From Mesorhizobium loti (GTDB lineage: Bacteria; Pseudomonadota; Alphaproteobacteria; Rhizobiales; Rhizobiaceae), in NCBI RefSeq assembly GCF_002858745.1, contig NZ_PJRO01000001.1, positions 372,001 to 436,000 on the forward strand: a DNA stretch of 64,000 nucleotides, written 5' to 3'. The notes below the pieces were generated by a model. That model was not told where the DNA came from and searched no databases. It saw only the letters and a list, made by a program, of their open reading frames with translations. Positions 26,538-36,068 of this stretch are shown one piece after another. Every line of letters starts with the position of its first letter. Positions within the stretch are counted from its first letter, which is position 1. A program made the translations under genes and the position numbers.

Positions 26538-28346
26538 TCAGACGAACAGATCGACCTTTTCGAAAGTCCTGACGTCGACCAGCCCGACATCCGAGATGCG
26601 CAGTTCCGGAATCACCACCAGCGCCAGAAGCGAATGCTGCATGTAGGCGTTGTTCAGCGAACAGCCCATCTTGCGCATCGCCTCGGTCAATTTCTCGGCC
26701 TTGGCGGCGACGATTTCGGCCCGCTCGTCGGACATCAGGCCGGCGATCGGCATTTCGACCAACGCCAGCTCCTTGCCTTTGGAATAGAGCACGACGCCGC
26801 CACCGACCTCGGCGAGACGGTTGGCGGCGAGCGCCATATCCTGCTTGTTGGTGCCGACGACGATGATGTGGTGGCTGTCATGCGCGACCGACGAAGCCAT
26901 CGCGCAGTCCTCGACATAGCCGAAACCCGACACGAAGGCGTTGGTGACGCCGCCGGTGCCGCGATGGCGCTCGACCAGCGCGATCTGGCAGACATCGCCG
27001 GCCCGGTCGATTGCGACCAACCCGTCCTCGACGGCAAGATCCGCCTCCAGCGCGCGGGTCGGCGCCTGGTTCTCGATGACGCCGATGACACGGGCACGCA
27101 CCTTGTTGGCGCCTTCCGGCGCCTTGATGTCGAAATCAGTAGCGGCAAGGCGCTTGCCGAGCTTCACCGTGTTCTTGGCGCTCGCAGGATAATCATAGGC
27201 CGGGATATCAGCCTCCAGCCTGCCGCCCGCGGCGAGACGCACACCGCGACCATAGACTTCGTCGATGGTCATTTCAGCGAGGTTCGAGACGATCAGGAAA
27301 TCGCCCAGCCGCCCCGGTGCGATCGAGCCGATCTCGCGCTCCAGCCGGAAATGCTGGGCGGTGTTTATCGTGACCATCTGGATCGCCGCCACCGGCTTCA
27401 GTCCCTGCTGGATGGCGTGCCTGACGACCCGATCCATGTGGCCGTCATTCACCAGCGTGCCGGAATGGCTGTCGTCCGTGCACAGGATGAAGTTGCGTGG
27501 GTCAATGCCTTGTTCCGTCACGGCTTTGATCTGTTCGGCGACATCGTACCAGGCGGAGCCAAGCCGTAGCATCGCCTTCATGCCCTGGCGTACGCGCGCA
27601 ATTGCATCCTCGGCGCGGGTGCCTTCGTGGTCATCCTCCGGCCCACCGGCGACATAACCGTGGAACGGCAGGCCGAGATCCGGCGAAGCATAGTGGCCGC
27701 CCACCGTCTTGCCAGCCCTCACCGTCGCGGCGATCTCGCCCGACATGACCGGATTGTTGGCCGCGACGCCAGGGAAGTTCATGACTTCGCCGAGCCCGAT
27801 AATGTTCTCCCAGGTCATCGCCTCGACGACGTCCTCGACGGTGAGCACCGCGCCTGCATTCTCCAACCCCGGCGCGGAAGGCACGCAGGACGGCATCTGC
27901 ACATGCACGTTGACCGGCATGGCCAGCGCCTCGTCATGCATCAGCCGGACACCGGGCAGGCCGAGCACATTGGCGATCTCATGCGGATCGATAAACATGG
28001 ACGTGGTGCCGTGCGGGATGACGGCGCGGCTGAATTCGGTGACGGTCACCATGCCGCTTTCGACATGCATGTGTGCGTCACACAGGCCAGGCACCAGATA
28101 GCGGCCGCCAGCATCGACTACCACTGTGCCCGGACCGATGGCGTGGGAAGCGTCCGGCCCGCAATAGGCGAAACGACCGCCGACCACGGCGATGTCGGTG
28201 CCGCCGATGATCTCGCCGGAGTGAACATTGACCCAGCGACCATTGCGCACCACCAGATCGGCTGGCTTGCGTCCTGTTGCGACATCGACAAGCAGCGTCG
28301 CCATCTCGGTCCAGGGTTTCGGTCGGGGGAATTTTGCTGGAATCAC
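26538..28346 (-). CDS. ade: Adenine deaminase
   Basis: A 602-residue amidohydrolase converting adenine to hypoxanthine. Metal-binding motif is DAHMHVESGM at about residue 90, with HGTTSMFIDPHE and LCTDDSHSGT typical of the family. The C-terminal domain with SVAHDSHHIIVVG and KMGCSLNNAYMQHSLLAL is also diagnostic. It lies alone between bestrophin and the MBL gene. The 183 bp upstream (28347-28529) carries no other feature. Confidence 0.95.
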   Translation of the reverse strand: MIPAKFPRPKPWTEMATLLVDVATGRKPADLVVRNGRWVNVHSGEIIGGTDIAVVGGRFAYCGPDASHAIGPGTVVVDAGGRYLVPGLCDAHMHVESGMVTVTEFSRAVIPHGTTSMFIDPHEIANVLGLPGVRLMHDEALAMPVNVHVQMPSCVPSAPGLENAGAVLTVEDVVEAMTWENIIGLGEVMNFPGVAANNPVMSGEIAATVRAGKTVGGHYASPDLGLPFHGYVAGGPEDDHEGTRAEDAIARVRQGMKAMLRLGSAWYDVAEQIKAVTEQGIDPRNFILCTDDSHSGTLVNDGHMDRVVRHAIQQGLKPVAAIQMVTINTAQHFRLEREIGSIAPGRLGDFLIVSNLAEMTIDEVYGRGVRLAAGGRLEADIPAYDYPASAKNTVKLGKRLAATDFDIKAPEGANKVRARVIGVIENQAPTRALEADLAVEDGLVAIDRAGDVCQIALVERHRGTGGVTNAFVSGFGYVEDCAMASSVAHDSHHIIVVGTNKQDMALAANRLAEVGGGVVLYSKGKELALVEMPIAGLMSDERAEIVAAKAEKLTEAMRKMGCSLNNAYMQHSLLALVVIPELRISDVGLVDVRTFEKVDLFV

Positions 28347-28529
28347 GTTTCGCTTCCGTCAATCGCACTGAATTTCCCACTCTGGCAAAACTGCCGGCGG
28401 GAAACCAGTTCGATGATGACAAGCCAACGGCTCATTTGCGCTTGCGACCCCCCTACGCCGCACCACCCAGACAGGAGCAGCAGTCAGGTGAAACGGGAAA
28501 GCCAGAAAATCACACGAAAGGGGCTGAAT

Positions 28530-29324
28530 TTAAATCGCAAATTCAGTCGGCACACCTTTCTCCAGGACCTTCAGCCGATCGGCGATACCCAAAGCCTTGA
28601 AGGCGTGGGCAAGCTGTTCCTGCGTTTCGGTGAAATGCTCCCAGCCTTCATTGTGGATGGCGACAATAGTGGCGTTGGCGAAAGCGGCCGCCGCTTCGAT
28701 CGCATCATTGGCATCCATGGTGACGTGGAAGGCGCCGCGTGGCTTGGCAGAGCCCGTAAACAGCACCGCCAGGCGCACATCGAAGCGCCGTGCGACTTCC
28801 GCAACACCGTCGAACCAGACCGTATCGCCAGAGATATAAATGCTTGGTCCCTTCTCATCTCCAAGCGAGATGACGAAGCCGATGACATCGCCGCTGATCG
28901 GCTCGAAACCATGCGGGCCGTGACGGGCGGGCGCCGCCGTTATCATCAGCCGCGGCCCCTGGGGCGTCTGAACATCCACGCTCTGCCAGGGCGCAAGACC
29001 TTGAGCGAAACCGCCCAGGCGTTCGGCCCCGACAGTCGTTGTCAGCACACGACCGGCCTTCGGCAGGAAGGCACGGCCGGCATGATCAAGATTATCGAAA
29101 TGCTGGTCGTGGCTCAAAAGGATGGTATCGATGGACGGGAGTTCATCCGGCCCGAGCGCCGGACCGGTCAGCTTCACGAGGCGCACCCCGCCATCATAAG
29201 CCTGCGGTGTATCAAATGCCGGGTCGGTGAGAAGATTGAGGCCACCGATGTTGATCAACGCAGTCGGCCCGCCGATCAGCGTTGCGGTGATGTTTGCAGA
29301 CAATTCGTCAGGTCGGTTCGTCAT
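28530..29324 (-). CDS. MBL-fold metallo-hydrolase
   Basis: A 264-residue UlaG/NAPE-PLD-like metallo-beta-lactamase-fold protein. Metal motifs are LLSHDQHFDNLD (about residue 70), APARHGPHGF, and YISGDTVWFDG; the late histidine is in IHNEGWEHF. ATG 29324 has GGAG 7 nt upstream. It is divergent from dctB. Substrate unknown; a lactone or phosphodiester is possible for the family. Confidence 0.88.
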   Translation of the reverse strand: MTNRPDELSANITATLIGGPTALINIGGLNLLTDPAFDTPQAYDGGVRLVKLTGPALGPDELPSIDTILLSHDQHFDNLDHAGRAFLPKAGRVLTTTVGAERLGGFAQGLAPWQSVDVQTPQGPRLMITAAPARHGPHGFEPISGDVIGFVISLGDEKGPSIYISGDTVWFDGVAEVARRFDVRLAVLFTGSAKPRGAFHVTMDANDAIEAAAAFANATIVAIHNEGWEHFTETQEQLAHAFKALGIADRLKVLEKGVPTEFAI

Positions 29325-29510
29325 CGCGCGCTCCATTGTCCTGGTATCCACAGGGAGCCGGATATCGGGATTGCCGATAGATCATCCAATGCTTTTGCAG
29401 GAACAGCGGATGTGCCGAAATGCGCCCGCGCCGCTTCCGCAATCTCCACGGCTTACCGATCCGTTGTACAAGATGGCACGCCGGCTATACTGCGCGCGGG
29501 TCAACCGGCG

Positions 29511-31358
29511 ATGCTGATGCTCAAGCCACTTTCTGATCGACGCTGGTTCTGGATTACGCTTCTGGTCGCACTCACGGCAGCGCTGGCGGTCTATGGCAGC
29601 AACTTTGCGACACGCGCCTATCTCGACCAGGCCGCATCGCGCGGTAAAACTACGCTGAGGCTGGCGGTCGCTGCCTTGCAGGGACAGCTCAATCGCTTCG
29701 AACCGCTCCCTTCTCTGATCGCCGACAATGACGATATCAAGGAATTGCTGGCGGATCCCCGTAACCTGGAGCTTCGGGCCCGCGGAAACGCCTATCTCAG
29801 GCAAATCAATGCGTTGCTGCAATCCTCCGACATCTATGTCATAGGTCCGGACGGCGAAACGATCATTGCCAGCAACTTCGACCGTCCGATCAGCTTCGTC
29901 GGTGAGAATTTCTCCTATCGTCCCTACTTCCAGGACGCGATCAAGGGCAAGCGTGGCCGCTTCTTCGCACTCGGCACCACCTCGTTGAAGCGCGGGTATT
30001 ACTTCTCGGCACCTGTGCATGTCGGCGACGCCATCCGCGGCGTGGTGGTGTTCAAGGTCGAGGTTGACGCCATTGAAGCATCATGGCTCGGCGGCGACGA
30101 TGAAATCATCGTCACCGATCCCGAAGGCATCATCTTCATGGCAGAGCGGCCGGAATGGCTCTACACCAGCCTGCTGCCGCTGACGCCGGAACGACTTGCC
30201 CGCACCGCTGCCTCGCGGCGTTATGCAACCGCATCCCTGCGCGAGCTGCCGGTCACACGCGGCAATTTCGAAGACCGGCTTTCCTTGATGACCGTCAATT
30301 TCGATAGGCAGCAGAGCGAATATCTGGTCCTGTCCGAGGCCATGCCGGAGGCCGGTTGGACGATCAACGTACTGTTGGATACGCGCTCCGCACGTACGCA
30401 GGCTTTGACCACGGTCGCTGCCGCACTCCTGACACTAGGCCTCGCAGTCTTGGTCTGCTTTGTCTTGCTGCAGCGGCGGGCGCGACTGGCCGAGCGCATG
30501 GAGATGCAACGCTTTGCGCGCGAGGAGCTGGAGCGTCGCGTCGAGGAGCGCACGCATGACCTTGCACTCGTCAACACACGCCTTGAGACGGAAGTTGCCG
30601 AACGACGCACCACCGAGCAGCAGTTGAGGCAAACACAGGCCGATCTCATCCAGGCCGGCAAGCTGGCCGCGCTTGGACAAATGTCGGCGGCCCTGTCGCA
30701 CGAGTTCAATCAGCCGCTGGCGGCAGTGAAGACCTATGCCGACAATGCGGCAGTGCTCATCGAGCGCAACCGTGTCACCGAGGCTCGCGACAACGTTGCA
30801 CGCATTTCGGGCCTCGCCGACCGCATGGCCTCGATCAGCCGTCATCTTCGCAATTTCGCCCGCAAACCGAACGAAAAACTCGGCTCCGTCGATTTGGCAG
30901 ATGTCATGCGCGATACGCAGGAAATCGTCGCCTGGCGTCTCAAGGCAGCCGATGCAACGCTGCTTGTCGACCTCGGCCGTATGCCGCCGATGGTCAAGGC
31001 GGGGTCGGTCCGGCTTCAACAGGTGCTGGTCAACATCATCACCAACGCTGCCGATGCCGTCGAAGGCCTGCCGGACAGGCGTATCGAACTCCAGGCGCGC
31101 CGCAAGGCAGGCAGAGTGTTCATCACGGTTCGCGATCATGGCCCCGGCGTTGCCGAAGCAATCGCGGAACGAATATTCGATCCGTTCTTCTCGACGAAAG
31201 GCGTCGGCAAAGGACTGGGTCTCGGCCTTTCGATTTCCTACAACATCATCAAGGACTTCGGTGGAAGCCTTGGCGTCTTGAATCATCCCGACGGCGGTGC
31301 CCTGTTCACGATCGAGCTCGAAGCGATGCGCAACACGCTGCGCGAGGCTGCCGAATGA
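29511..31358 (+). CDS. dctB: DctB-like sensor histidine kinase
   Basis: A 615-residue kinase. TM1 (about residues 12-30) is followed by a periplasmic double-Cache (PDC) sensor region as in DctB, which binds C4-dicarboxylates, then TM2 (about 300-325). A coiled coil (LERRVEERTHDL onward) leads to the phosphoacceptor box ALSHEFNQPLAAVKTYADN with His397 and an HATPase domain (DHGPGV, GLGLSISYNI). The frame is open for 1.9 kb upstream, antisense to other genes; ATG 29511 is chosen at the first membrane helix. It overlaps dctD by 4 bp. Gene name by family; its target here appears to be tctCBA. Confidence 0.88.
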   Translation: MLMLKPLSDRRWFWITLLVALTAALAVYGSNFATRAYLDQAASRGKTTLRLAVAALQGQLNRFEPLPSLIADNDDIKELLADPRNLELRARGNAYLRQINALLQSSDIYVIGPDGETIIASNFDRPISFVGENFSYRPYFQDAIKGKRGRFFALGTTSLKRGYYFSAPVHVGDAIRGVVVFKVEVDAIEASWLGGDDEIIVTDPEGIIFMAERPEWLYTSLLPLTPERLARTAASRRYATASLRELPVTRGNFEDRLSLMTVNFDRQQSEYLVLSEAMPEAGWTINVLLDTRSARTQALTTVAAALLTLGLAVLVCFVLLQRRARLAERMEMQRFAREELERRVEERTHDLALVNTRLETEVAERRTTEQQLRQTQADLIQAGKLAALGQMSAALSHEFNQPLAAVKTYADNAAVLIERNRVTEARDNVARISGLADRMASISRHLRNFARKPNEKLGSVDLADVMRDTQEIVAWRLKAADATLLVDLGRMPPMVKAGSVRLQQVLVNIITNAADAVEGLPDRRIELQARRKAGRVFITVRDHGPGVAEAIAERIFDPFFSTKGVGKGLGLGLSISYNIIKDFGGSLGVLNHPDGGALFTIELEAMRNTLREAAE

Positions 31359-32713
31359 AGCCGCCGATCGTGCTGCTCGTCGACGACGAGGAAGAGCCGC
31401 GCCGGGCAGCGGCCCAATCGCTTGATCTTGCCGGACTTGCGTTGCAGGAGTGCGCCTCGGCGGAACGCGCGCTCGATTTCATCACGCAGGGCTTCAATGG
31501 CGTCGTCGTATCCGACATCCGTATGCCCGGGATGGACGGAATGACGCTTCTTGCCCGCATTCGCGAGATCGACGCAGATATTCCCATCATCCTCGTCACG
31601 GGCCATGGCGATGTCCAGCTTGCTGTGCGTGCGATGCGCGAGGGCGCGTATGACTTCCTGGAAAAACCCTACGTCGTGCAGCACCTGATCGAAATGGCCG
31701 GGCGCGCCATCGACCGGCGCAAGCTCGTGCTGGAAAATCGTCAGCTCCGCGCTGCGGCCGGCAAAAATGATGACCTCGAGACGCGCCTGCCCGGCCGCAC
31801 CCCAGTCATGGTCGAACTGCGTTACAAGCTGCGGGCCATTGCGGCCACTGACGCCGATATATTGATTATCGGCGATACCGGTACCGGCAAGGAAGTGGCG
31901 GCGCGTGCAGTGCATGACATCAGTGGCCGCGCAACCAAACCATTCGTCGCCATCAACTGTGCGGCGCTGCCCGCCACACTGATCGAAAGCGAACTGTTCG
32001 GCCATGAGGCTGGTGCCTTCCCCGGCGCATTGCGACCACGCTTCGGCAAATTCGAGCATGCCAGGGGCGGCACCGTTCTCCTCGACGAGATCGGCTCAAT
32101 GCCCGTCGACCTGCAGGCCAAGCTTCTGCGCGTCATACAGGATCGGGTCATCTATCGGCTGGGCTCGAACGAACCGATCCCGCTCGATGTGCGCTTCATC
32201 ACCACCAGCAAGGTCGATCTCGACGAGGAAGTCGCCGCAGGACGTTTCCGTGCCGATCTGCTTTACCACCTCAACGTGGTGACGTTGAGAATGCCGGCGC
32301 TGGTTGCGCGGCGCGAGGATGTACCCCTGCTTTTCCTGCAACTGGTGCGGGAGGCTGCCGGCCGTTATCGCCGCGATGAAGCCGAGGTGCCGCCGCATGT
32401 CATCGCAGATATCGCCGGGCGGGACTGGCCTGGCAATGTGCGTGAACTCCGGAATGCGGCAGACCGTTTTGTGCTGGGGCTGAGCCCGCATGCCCGAGCG
32501 CAGACGGCAGAGACTGCCAATGGCGAACTGCGCCTGGCGGATCGGGTCGCAGACTTCGAGAAGGACGTCATTTCTGCTGCGCTCGTCGCCCATGGCGGCA
32601 GCCTCAAGCCGGTCTATGAACAGCTCGGAATCTCGCGCAAGACACTCTACGAGAAGATGCAGCGCTATGGGCTCGACAAGAAACAGCTCAGCACACCGGA
32701 GGCTGCGGACTAG
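31355..32713 (+). CDS. dctD: DctD-like sigma-54-dependent response regulator
   Basis: A 452-residue enhancer-binding activator. The receiver has Asp54 in VVSDIRMPGMDG and Lys104 in FLEKPY. The AAA+ domain has Walker A GDTGTGKE (173-180) and Walker B GGTVLLDEIG. The sigma-54 contact loop, normally GAFTGA, reads GAFPGA at 220-225. The C-terminal Fis-type HTH is ISRKTLYEKMQRYGL. ATGA overlap with dctB shows coupling. It is the only candidate activator for the -24/-12 type promoter 130 bp downstream. Confidence 0.9.
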   Translation: MKPPIVLLVDDEEEPRRAAAQSLDLAGLALQECASAERALDFITQGFNGVVVSDIRMPGMDGMTLLARIREIDADIPIILVTGHGDVQLAVRAMREGAYDFLEKPYVVQHLIEMAGRAIDRRKLVLENRQLRAAAGKNDDLETRLPGRTPVMVELRYKLRAIAATDADILIIGDTGTGKEVAARAVHDISGRATKPFVAINCAALPATLIESELFGHEAGAFPGALRPRFGKFEHARGGTVLLDEIGSMPVDLQAKLLRVIQDRVIYRLGSNEPIPLDVRFITTSKVDLDEEVAAGRFRADLLYHLNVVTLRMPALVARREDVPLLFLQLVREAAGRYRRDEAEVPPHVIADIAGRDWPGNVRELRNAADRFVLGLSPHARAQTAETANGELRLADRVADFEKDVISAALVAHGGSLKPVYEQLGISRKTLYEKMQRYGLDKKQLSTPEAAD

Positions 32714-32719
32714 CTCCAA

Positions 32720-32737
32720 TGTGTGGGAATCCACACA
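32720..32737 (+). promoter_or_regulatory. Candidate DctD upstream activator site
   Basis: TGTGTGG-GAAT-CCACACA is a perfect 7-bp inverted repeat starting 7 bp after the dctD stop and about 110 bp upstream of the sigma-54-like promoter. Its size, GTG...CAC arms and position resemble known DctD enhancer sites of rhizobia. Only one strong copy is seen. Confidence 0.6.
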
Positions 32738-32845
32738 CGCCGGAGCCGCAATGTTACGATTTCCACCCATCGCGAGAGTGACGGACGAAGAATGCCGATG
32801 TTTTGTGCATTCGGACATTGCCCAACGCGACGAAGGCTCTTCCTA

Positions 32846-32861
32846 TTGGCCATCCGTTCGC
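32846..32861 (+). promoter_or_regulatory. Candidate sigma-54 promoter of tctCBA
   Basis: TTGGCCATCCGTTCGC has GG and GC elements separated by 10 nt, as sigma-54 -24/-12 promoters require; against TGGCAC-N5-TTGC it reads TGGCCA-N5-TCGC. Transcription would begin near 32873, about 35 nt before the tctC ATG. Confidence 0.6.
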
Positions 32862-32907
32862 GGTGCTGGAGGAGACCTGCACCGGAACGAAGACCTGGGA
32901 GGATTTC

Positions 32908-33885
32908 ATGAAGAAGCTTATCGCCTCGCTGGCGGCGGCTGCGACCTTTGCCATTCTGGCGGGCTCCGCCGTGGCACAGACTTATCCCGACAAGACGATC
33001 ACCGTGATCGTGCCGTTCGCGGCCGGCGGCCCGACCGATACCGTCACCCGGCTCGTTGCCGAATCCATGTCCAAGGATCTCGGCCAGCAAGTGATCGTGG
33101 AAAATGTCGGTGGTGCCGGCGGCACGCTGGGTGCCGCGCGCGTCGCCGAGGCTGATCCTGATGGCTACACGTTGCTTCTGCACCATATCGGCATGGCCAC
33201 CAGCGCCACGCTCTACCGCAAACTCGCCTACGACACGCTGAATGCCTTCGACTATGTCGGCCTCGTCACCGAAGTGCCTATGACGATCGTCACGCGCAAG
33301 GATTTCGAGCCTGCCGATCTCAAGGGCCTGATCGAATACGTCAAGGCCAACAAGGACAAGGTGACACTTGCCAATGCCGGCATCGGCGCCGCCTCGCATC
33401 TTTGCGGCATGATGTTCATGAATGCGATCCAGACACAGTTCGTCACCGTGCCCTACAAGGGCACCGGCCCGGCCATGACCGATCTGCTCGGCGGCCAGGT
33501 CGACATCATGTGCGATCAGACCACCAACACGACCAAACAGATCCAGGGCGGTACCATCAAGGCCTATGCCGTCACCTCGCCTGCCCGTCTCGACGTGCTG
33601 CCCAACATCCCGACCACCGAGGAAGCTGGCCTTCCGGGCTTCCAGGTCGGCATCTGGCACGGCGTCTACGCGCCGAAGGGGACGCCACCGGAAGTGCTCG
33701 ACCGGCTCAGCAAGTCGCTGCAGAAGGCGCTGAAGGATGAGAATGTCATCGCCCGCTTCGCCGAACTCGGCACCAAGCCTTCGCCCGAAGCGGATGCCAC
33801 GCCAGCAGCACTCAAGGCCAAGCTGGAGAGCGAAGTCGCTCGCTGGAAGCCGGTGATCGAGGCAGCAGGCCAATACGCAGACTAA
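32908..33885 (+). CDS. tctC: Tripartite tricarboxylate transporter substrate-binding protein TctC
   Basis: A 325-residue periplasmic Bug-family binding protein. A Sec signal peptide ends near AVAQT (residue 23). Family motifs are YPDKTITVIVPFAAGGPTD (start of the mature protein), VENVGGAGGTLGA and HLCGMMF...VPYKGTGPAMTDLLGGQVD. The ligand is a carboxylate; citrate-like tricarboxylates and dicarboxylates are both known in the family. GGGAGGA lies 6 nt upstream of the ATG. First gene of tctCBA, directly after dctBD. Confidence 0.93.
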   Translation: MKKLIASLAAAATFAILAGSAVAQTYPDKTITVIVPFAAGGPTDTVTRLVAESMSKDLGQQVIVENVGGAGGTLGAARVAEADPDGYTLLLHHIGMATSATLYRKLAYDTLNAFDYVGLVTEVPMTIVTRKDFEPADLKGLIEYVKANKDKVTLANAGIGAASHLCGMMFMNAIQTQFVTVPYKGTGPAMTDLLGGQVDIMCDQTTNTTKQIQGGTIKAYAVTSPARLDVLPNIPTTEEAGLPGFQVGIWHGVYAPKGTPPEVLDRLSKSLQKALKDENVIARFAELGTKPSPEADATPAALKAKLESEVARWKPVIEAAGQYAD

Positions 33886-33999
33886 CACTTCAGATGGCCG
33901 GATGAGCACCTCTCGTCCGGCCTTTCACCTTGTCGGCCGCCTTGCTCCGATTGAAGATGCTTGCGACCGAAGTCTTGCGTCAGGCTTTTGGAGGGAACC

Positions 34000-34470
34000 G
34001 TGAACAAGCTTTCCATCGATCCGACGAACGGCGCGTGCGGGGCGATTTTCGTCGCCGCCGGCCTGTTCTTCGGCTATCAGTCACTCGGCCAGGAGATCGG
34101 CACCGCCTTTCGCATGGGGCCGGGTTATTTCCCGCTTGTCCTGTCAGGCATCCTGATCGTGCTCGGCGCCATCATCATCTTTCAGGCGACCCGGACTGCC
34201 GGTGAACCCATCGGCGCAATCGCATGGCGCGGCATGTTCTTCATTCTGCCTGCACCGATCTTCTTCGGGCTCACCGTACGCGGTCTGGGCTTCGTACCGT
34301 CGCTGTTCGTCACTGCACTGATCGCAGCCTTCGCCTCGCAGCGCATGCGGCCCGGCACCGCGATCATTGTCGCGCTTGCGCTCACCATCTTCTCCACGAT
34401 CGTGTTCAGCTATGCACTCGGCCTCCCGTTCCAGCGGTTCGGCCCTTGGATACCTTGGGTAGGAGCCTGA
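34000..34470 (+). CDS. tctB: Tripartite tricarboxylate transporter small membrane subunit TctB
   Basis: A 156-residue protein with four predicted membrane helices. GTG 34000 (MNKLSIDPTNG) is supported by GGAGGGA at 33990-33996. FRMGPGYFPLVLSGILIVLG is the conserved TctB segment. It works with TctA as the membrane part of the importer. tctA begins 3 bp after its stop. Confidence 0.92.
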   Translation: MNKLSIDPTNGACGAIFVAAGLFFGYQSLGQEIGTAFRMGPGYFPLVLSGILIVLGAIIIFQATRTAGEPIGAIAWRGMFFILPAPIFFGLTVRGLGFVPSLFVTALIAAFASQRMRPGTAIIVALALTIFSTIVFSYALGLPFQRFGPWIPWVGA

Positions 34471-34473
34471 GCC

Positions 34474-35985
34474 ATGGAGCTTTTCGACAATCTCGCGCTC
34501 GGTTTCGTTACCGCTTCCACGCTGTGGAACCTGATCTTCTGCCTCGTTGGCGTCCTGCTCGGTACATTGATCGGCGTGTTGCCGGGCATCGGCGCAACCG
34601 CCACCATTGCCATGCTGTTGCCGGTGACCTTCCAGATCGGCGATCCGGTTTCGTCGCTGATCATGCTGGCCGGCATCTACTACGGCGCCCAGTACGGCGG
34701 CTCCACCACGGCCATCCTGATCAACATGCCGGGGGAATCCTCCTCGGCCGTCACCGCAATCGACGGCTACCAGATGGCGCGTCAGGGTCGTGCGGGCGCG
34801 GCACTTGCCACTGCCGCTCTCGGCTCCTTCTTCGCCGGCACGGTGGCGACCTTCCTGGTGGCGCTGTTTGCGCCACCGCTGACAAAAATCGCGCTGCAGT
34901 TCGGTTCGGCCGAGTATTTTTCACTGATGGTCGTGGGCCTGGTTTCCTCGATCGCACTCGCCCATGGCTCTGTCGTCAAGGCGCTCGCCATGGTGGTGCT
35001 CGGCCTGCTTCTCGGCCTGGTCGGTTCCGACATTTTCGAGGGCACACCCCGCTTCACGCTTGGTATCCGCGAATTTGCCGATGGGTTGAACTTTGTCGCG
35101 GTGGCGGTTGGCGTGTTCGGTGTCGCCGAAATCCTGCGCAACCTCGAGAACGAACACGACCGCTCCGTGATGATCCGCAAAGTGACGGGATTGATGCCGA
35201 CGCGCAAGGATTTCCGGCGCATGACGGCACCCATCCTGCGCGGCACCGGTCTCGGTTCTGTGTTGGGTATCCTTCCTGGTGGCGGCGCCATTCTGGCCTC
35301 CTTCGCCTCCTACACGCTGGAAAAGCGCGTCGCCAAAAATCCGGAGGAATTCGGCAAGGGCGCGATCGAAGGCGTGGCAGGTCCGGAATCGGCCAACAAT
35401 GCGGCGGCACAGACGTCGTTCATTCCTATGCTGACGCTGGGCATTCCCGCCAACCCGGTGATGGCACTGATGATCGGCGCAATGATCATCCAGGGCATCG
35501 TGCCAGGCCCCGACGTCGCCGCCGAACGGCCAGCCCTGTTCTGGGGGCTAATCGCCTCGATGTGGATCGGCAATCTGATGCTGATCGTGCTCAACCTGCC
35601 GCTGATCGGGCTGTGGGTAAGGCTGCTCACCGTGCCCTATCAGGTTCTGTTCCCCGCGATCATGGCGTTCTCGGCGATCGGCGTCTATTCGGTGAAATCG
35701 AGTGCCTGGGATCTCTACTCGGTCGCCTTCTTCGGCTTCCTCGGCTACGTGCTGGCCAAGCTGCGCTGTGAGCCTGCACCGTTGCTGCTCGGCTTCGTGC
35801 TTGGGCCAATGTTGGAGGAAAACCTGCGCCGGGCAATGATCCTGTCGCGTGGCGATCCGTCGACCTTCGTCACCAGGCCGATCAGCGCCATCCTGCTGCT
35901 GGCAGCTGCCCTGGTCCTGGTGGTCGTCCTGCTGCCTTCGGTGCGCAAGAAGCGCGAGGAAGTGTTCGTCGAAGAGGACGCATAA
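34474..35985 (+). CDS. tctA: Tripartite tricarboxylate transporter large permease TctA
   Basis: A 503-residue permease with about 12 membrane helices. The two inverted family signatures are present: GVLPGIGATATIAMLLP near residue 37 and GILPGGGAILASF near 267. QYGGSTTAILINMPGESSS is also diagnostic. It carries the sodium- or proton-coupled transport step. Last gene of tctCBA; a strong hairpin follows its stop by about 50 bp. Confidence 0.95.
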   Translation: MELFDNLALGFVTASTLWNLIFCLVGVLLGTLIGVLPGIGATATIAMLLPVTFQIGDPVSSLIMLAGIYYGAQYGGSTTAILINMPGESSSAVTAIDGYQMARQGRAGAALATAALGSFFAGTVATFLVALFAPPLTKIALQFGSAEYFSLMVVGLVSSIALAHGSVVKALAMVVLGLLLGLVGSDIFEGTPRFTLGIREFADGLNFVAVAVGVFGVAEILRNLENEHDRSVMIRKVTGLMPTRKDFRRMTAPILRGTGLGSVLGILPGGGAILASFASYTLEKRVAKNPEEFGKGAIEGVAGPESANNAAAQTSFIPMLTLGIPANPVMALMIGAMIIQGIVPGPDVAAERPALFWGLIASMWIGNLMLIVLNLPLIGLWVRLLTVPYQVLFPAIMAFSAIGVYSVKSSAWDLYSVAFFGFLGYVLAKLRCEPAPLLLGFVLGPMLEENLRRAMILSRGDPSTFVTRPISAILLLAAALVLVVVLLPSVRKKREEVFVEEDA

Positions 35986-36036
35986 GGCCCTGCTGAAGGC
36001 ATTTATCGGACTGCGACGACGCTGTTGACTTTCCAG

Positions 36037-36068
36037 AAGGGAAGGCGGTTGATCCCGCCTTCCCTTTT
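36037..36068 (+). terminator. Intrinsic terminator after tctA, abutting the next ribosome-binding site
   Basis: AAGGGAAGGCGG (36037-36048) and CCGCCTTCCCTT (36055-36066) form a perfect 12-bp stem with a 6-nt loop, ending in TTTT. The Shine-Dalgarno GGAGGA of the following hydrolase starts at 36069, directly after the hairpin. Confidence 0.8.

Noticed and set aside
27627..29510. Open frame of about 628 codons continuous with dctB on the plus strand
   Set aside because: It runs antisense to adenine deaminase and the MBL hydrolase, has no recognisable domain, and is expected from high-GC codon bias. The kinase proper starts at the membrane helix at 29511.
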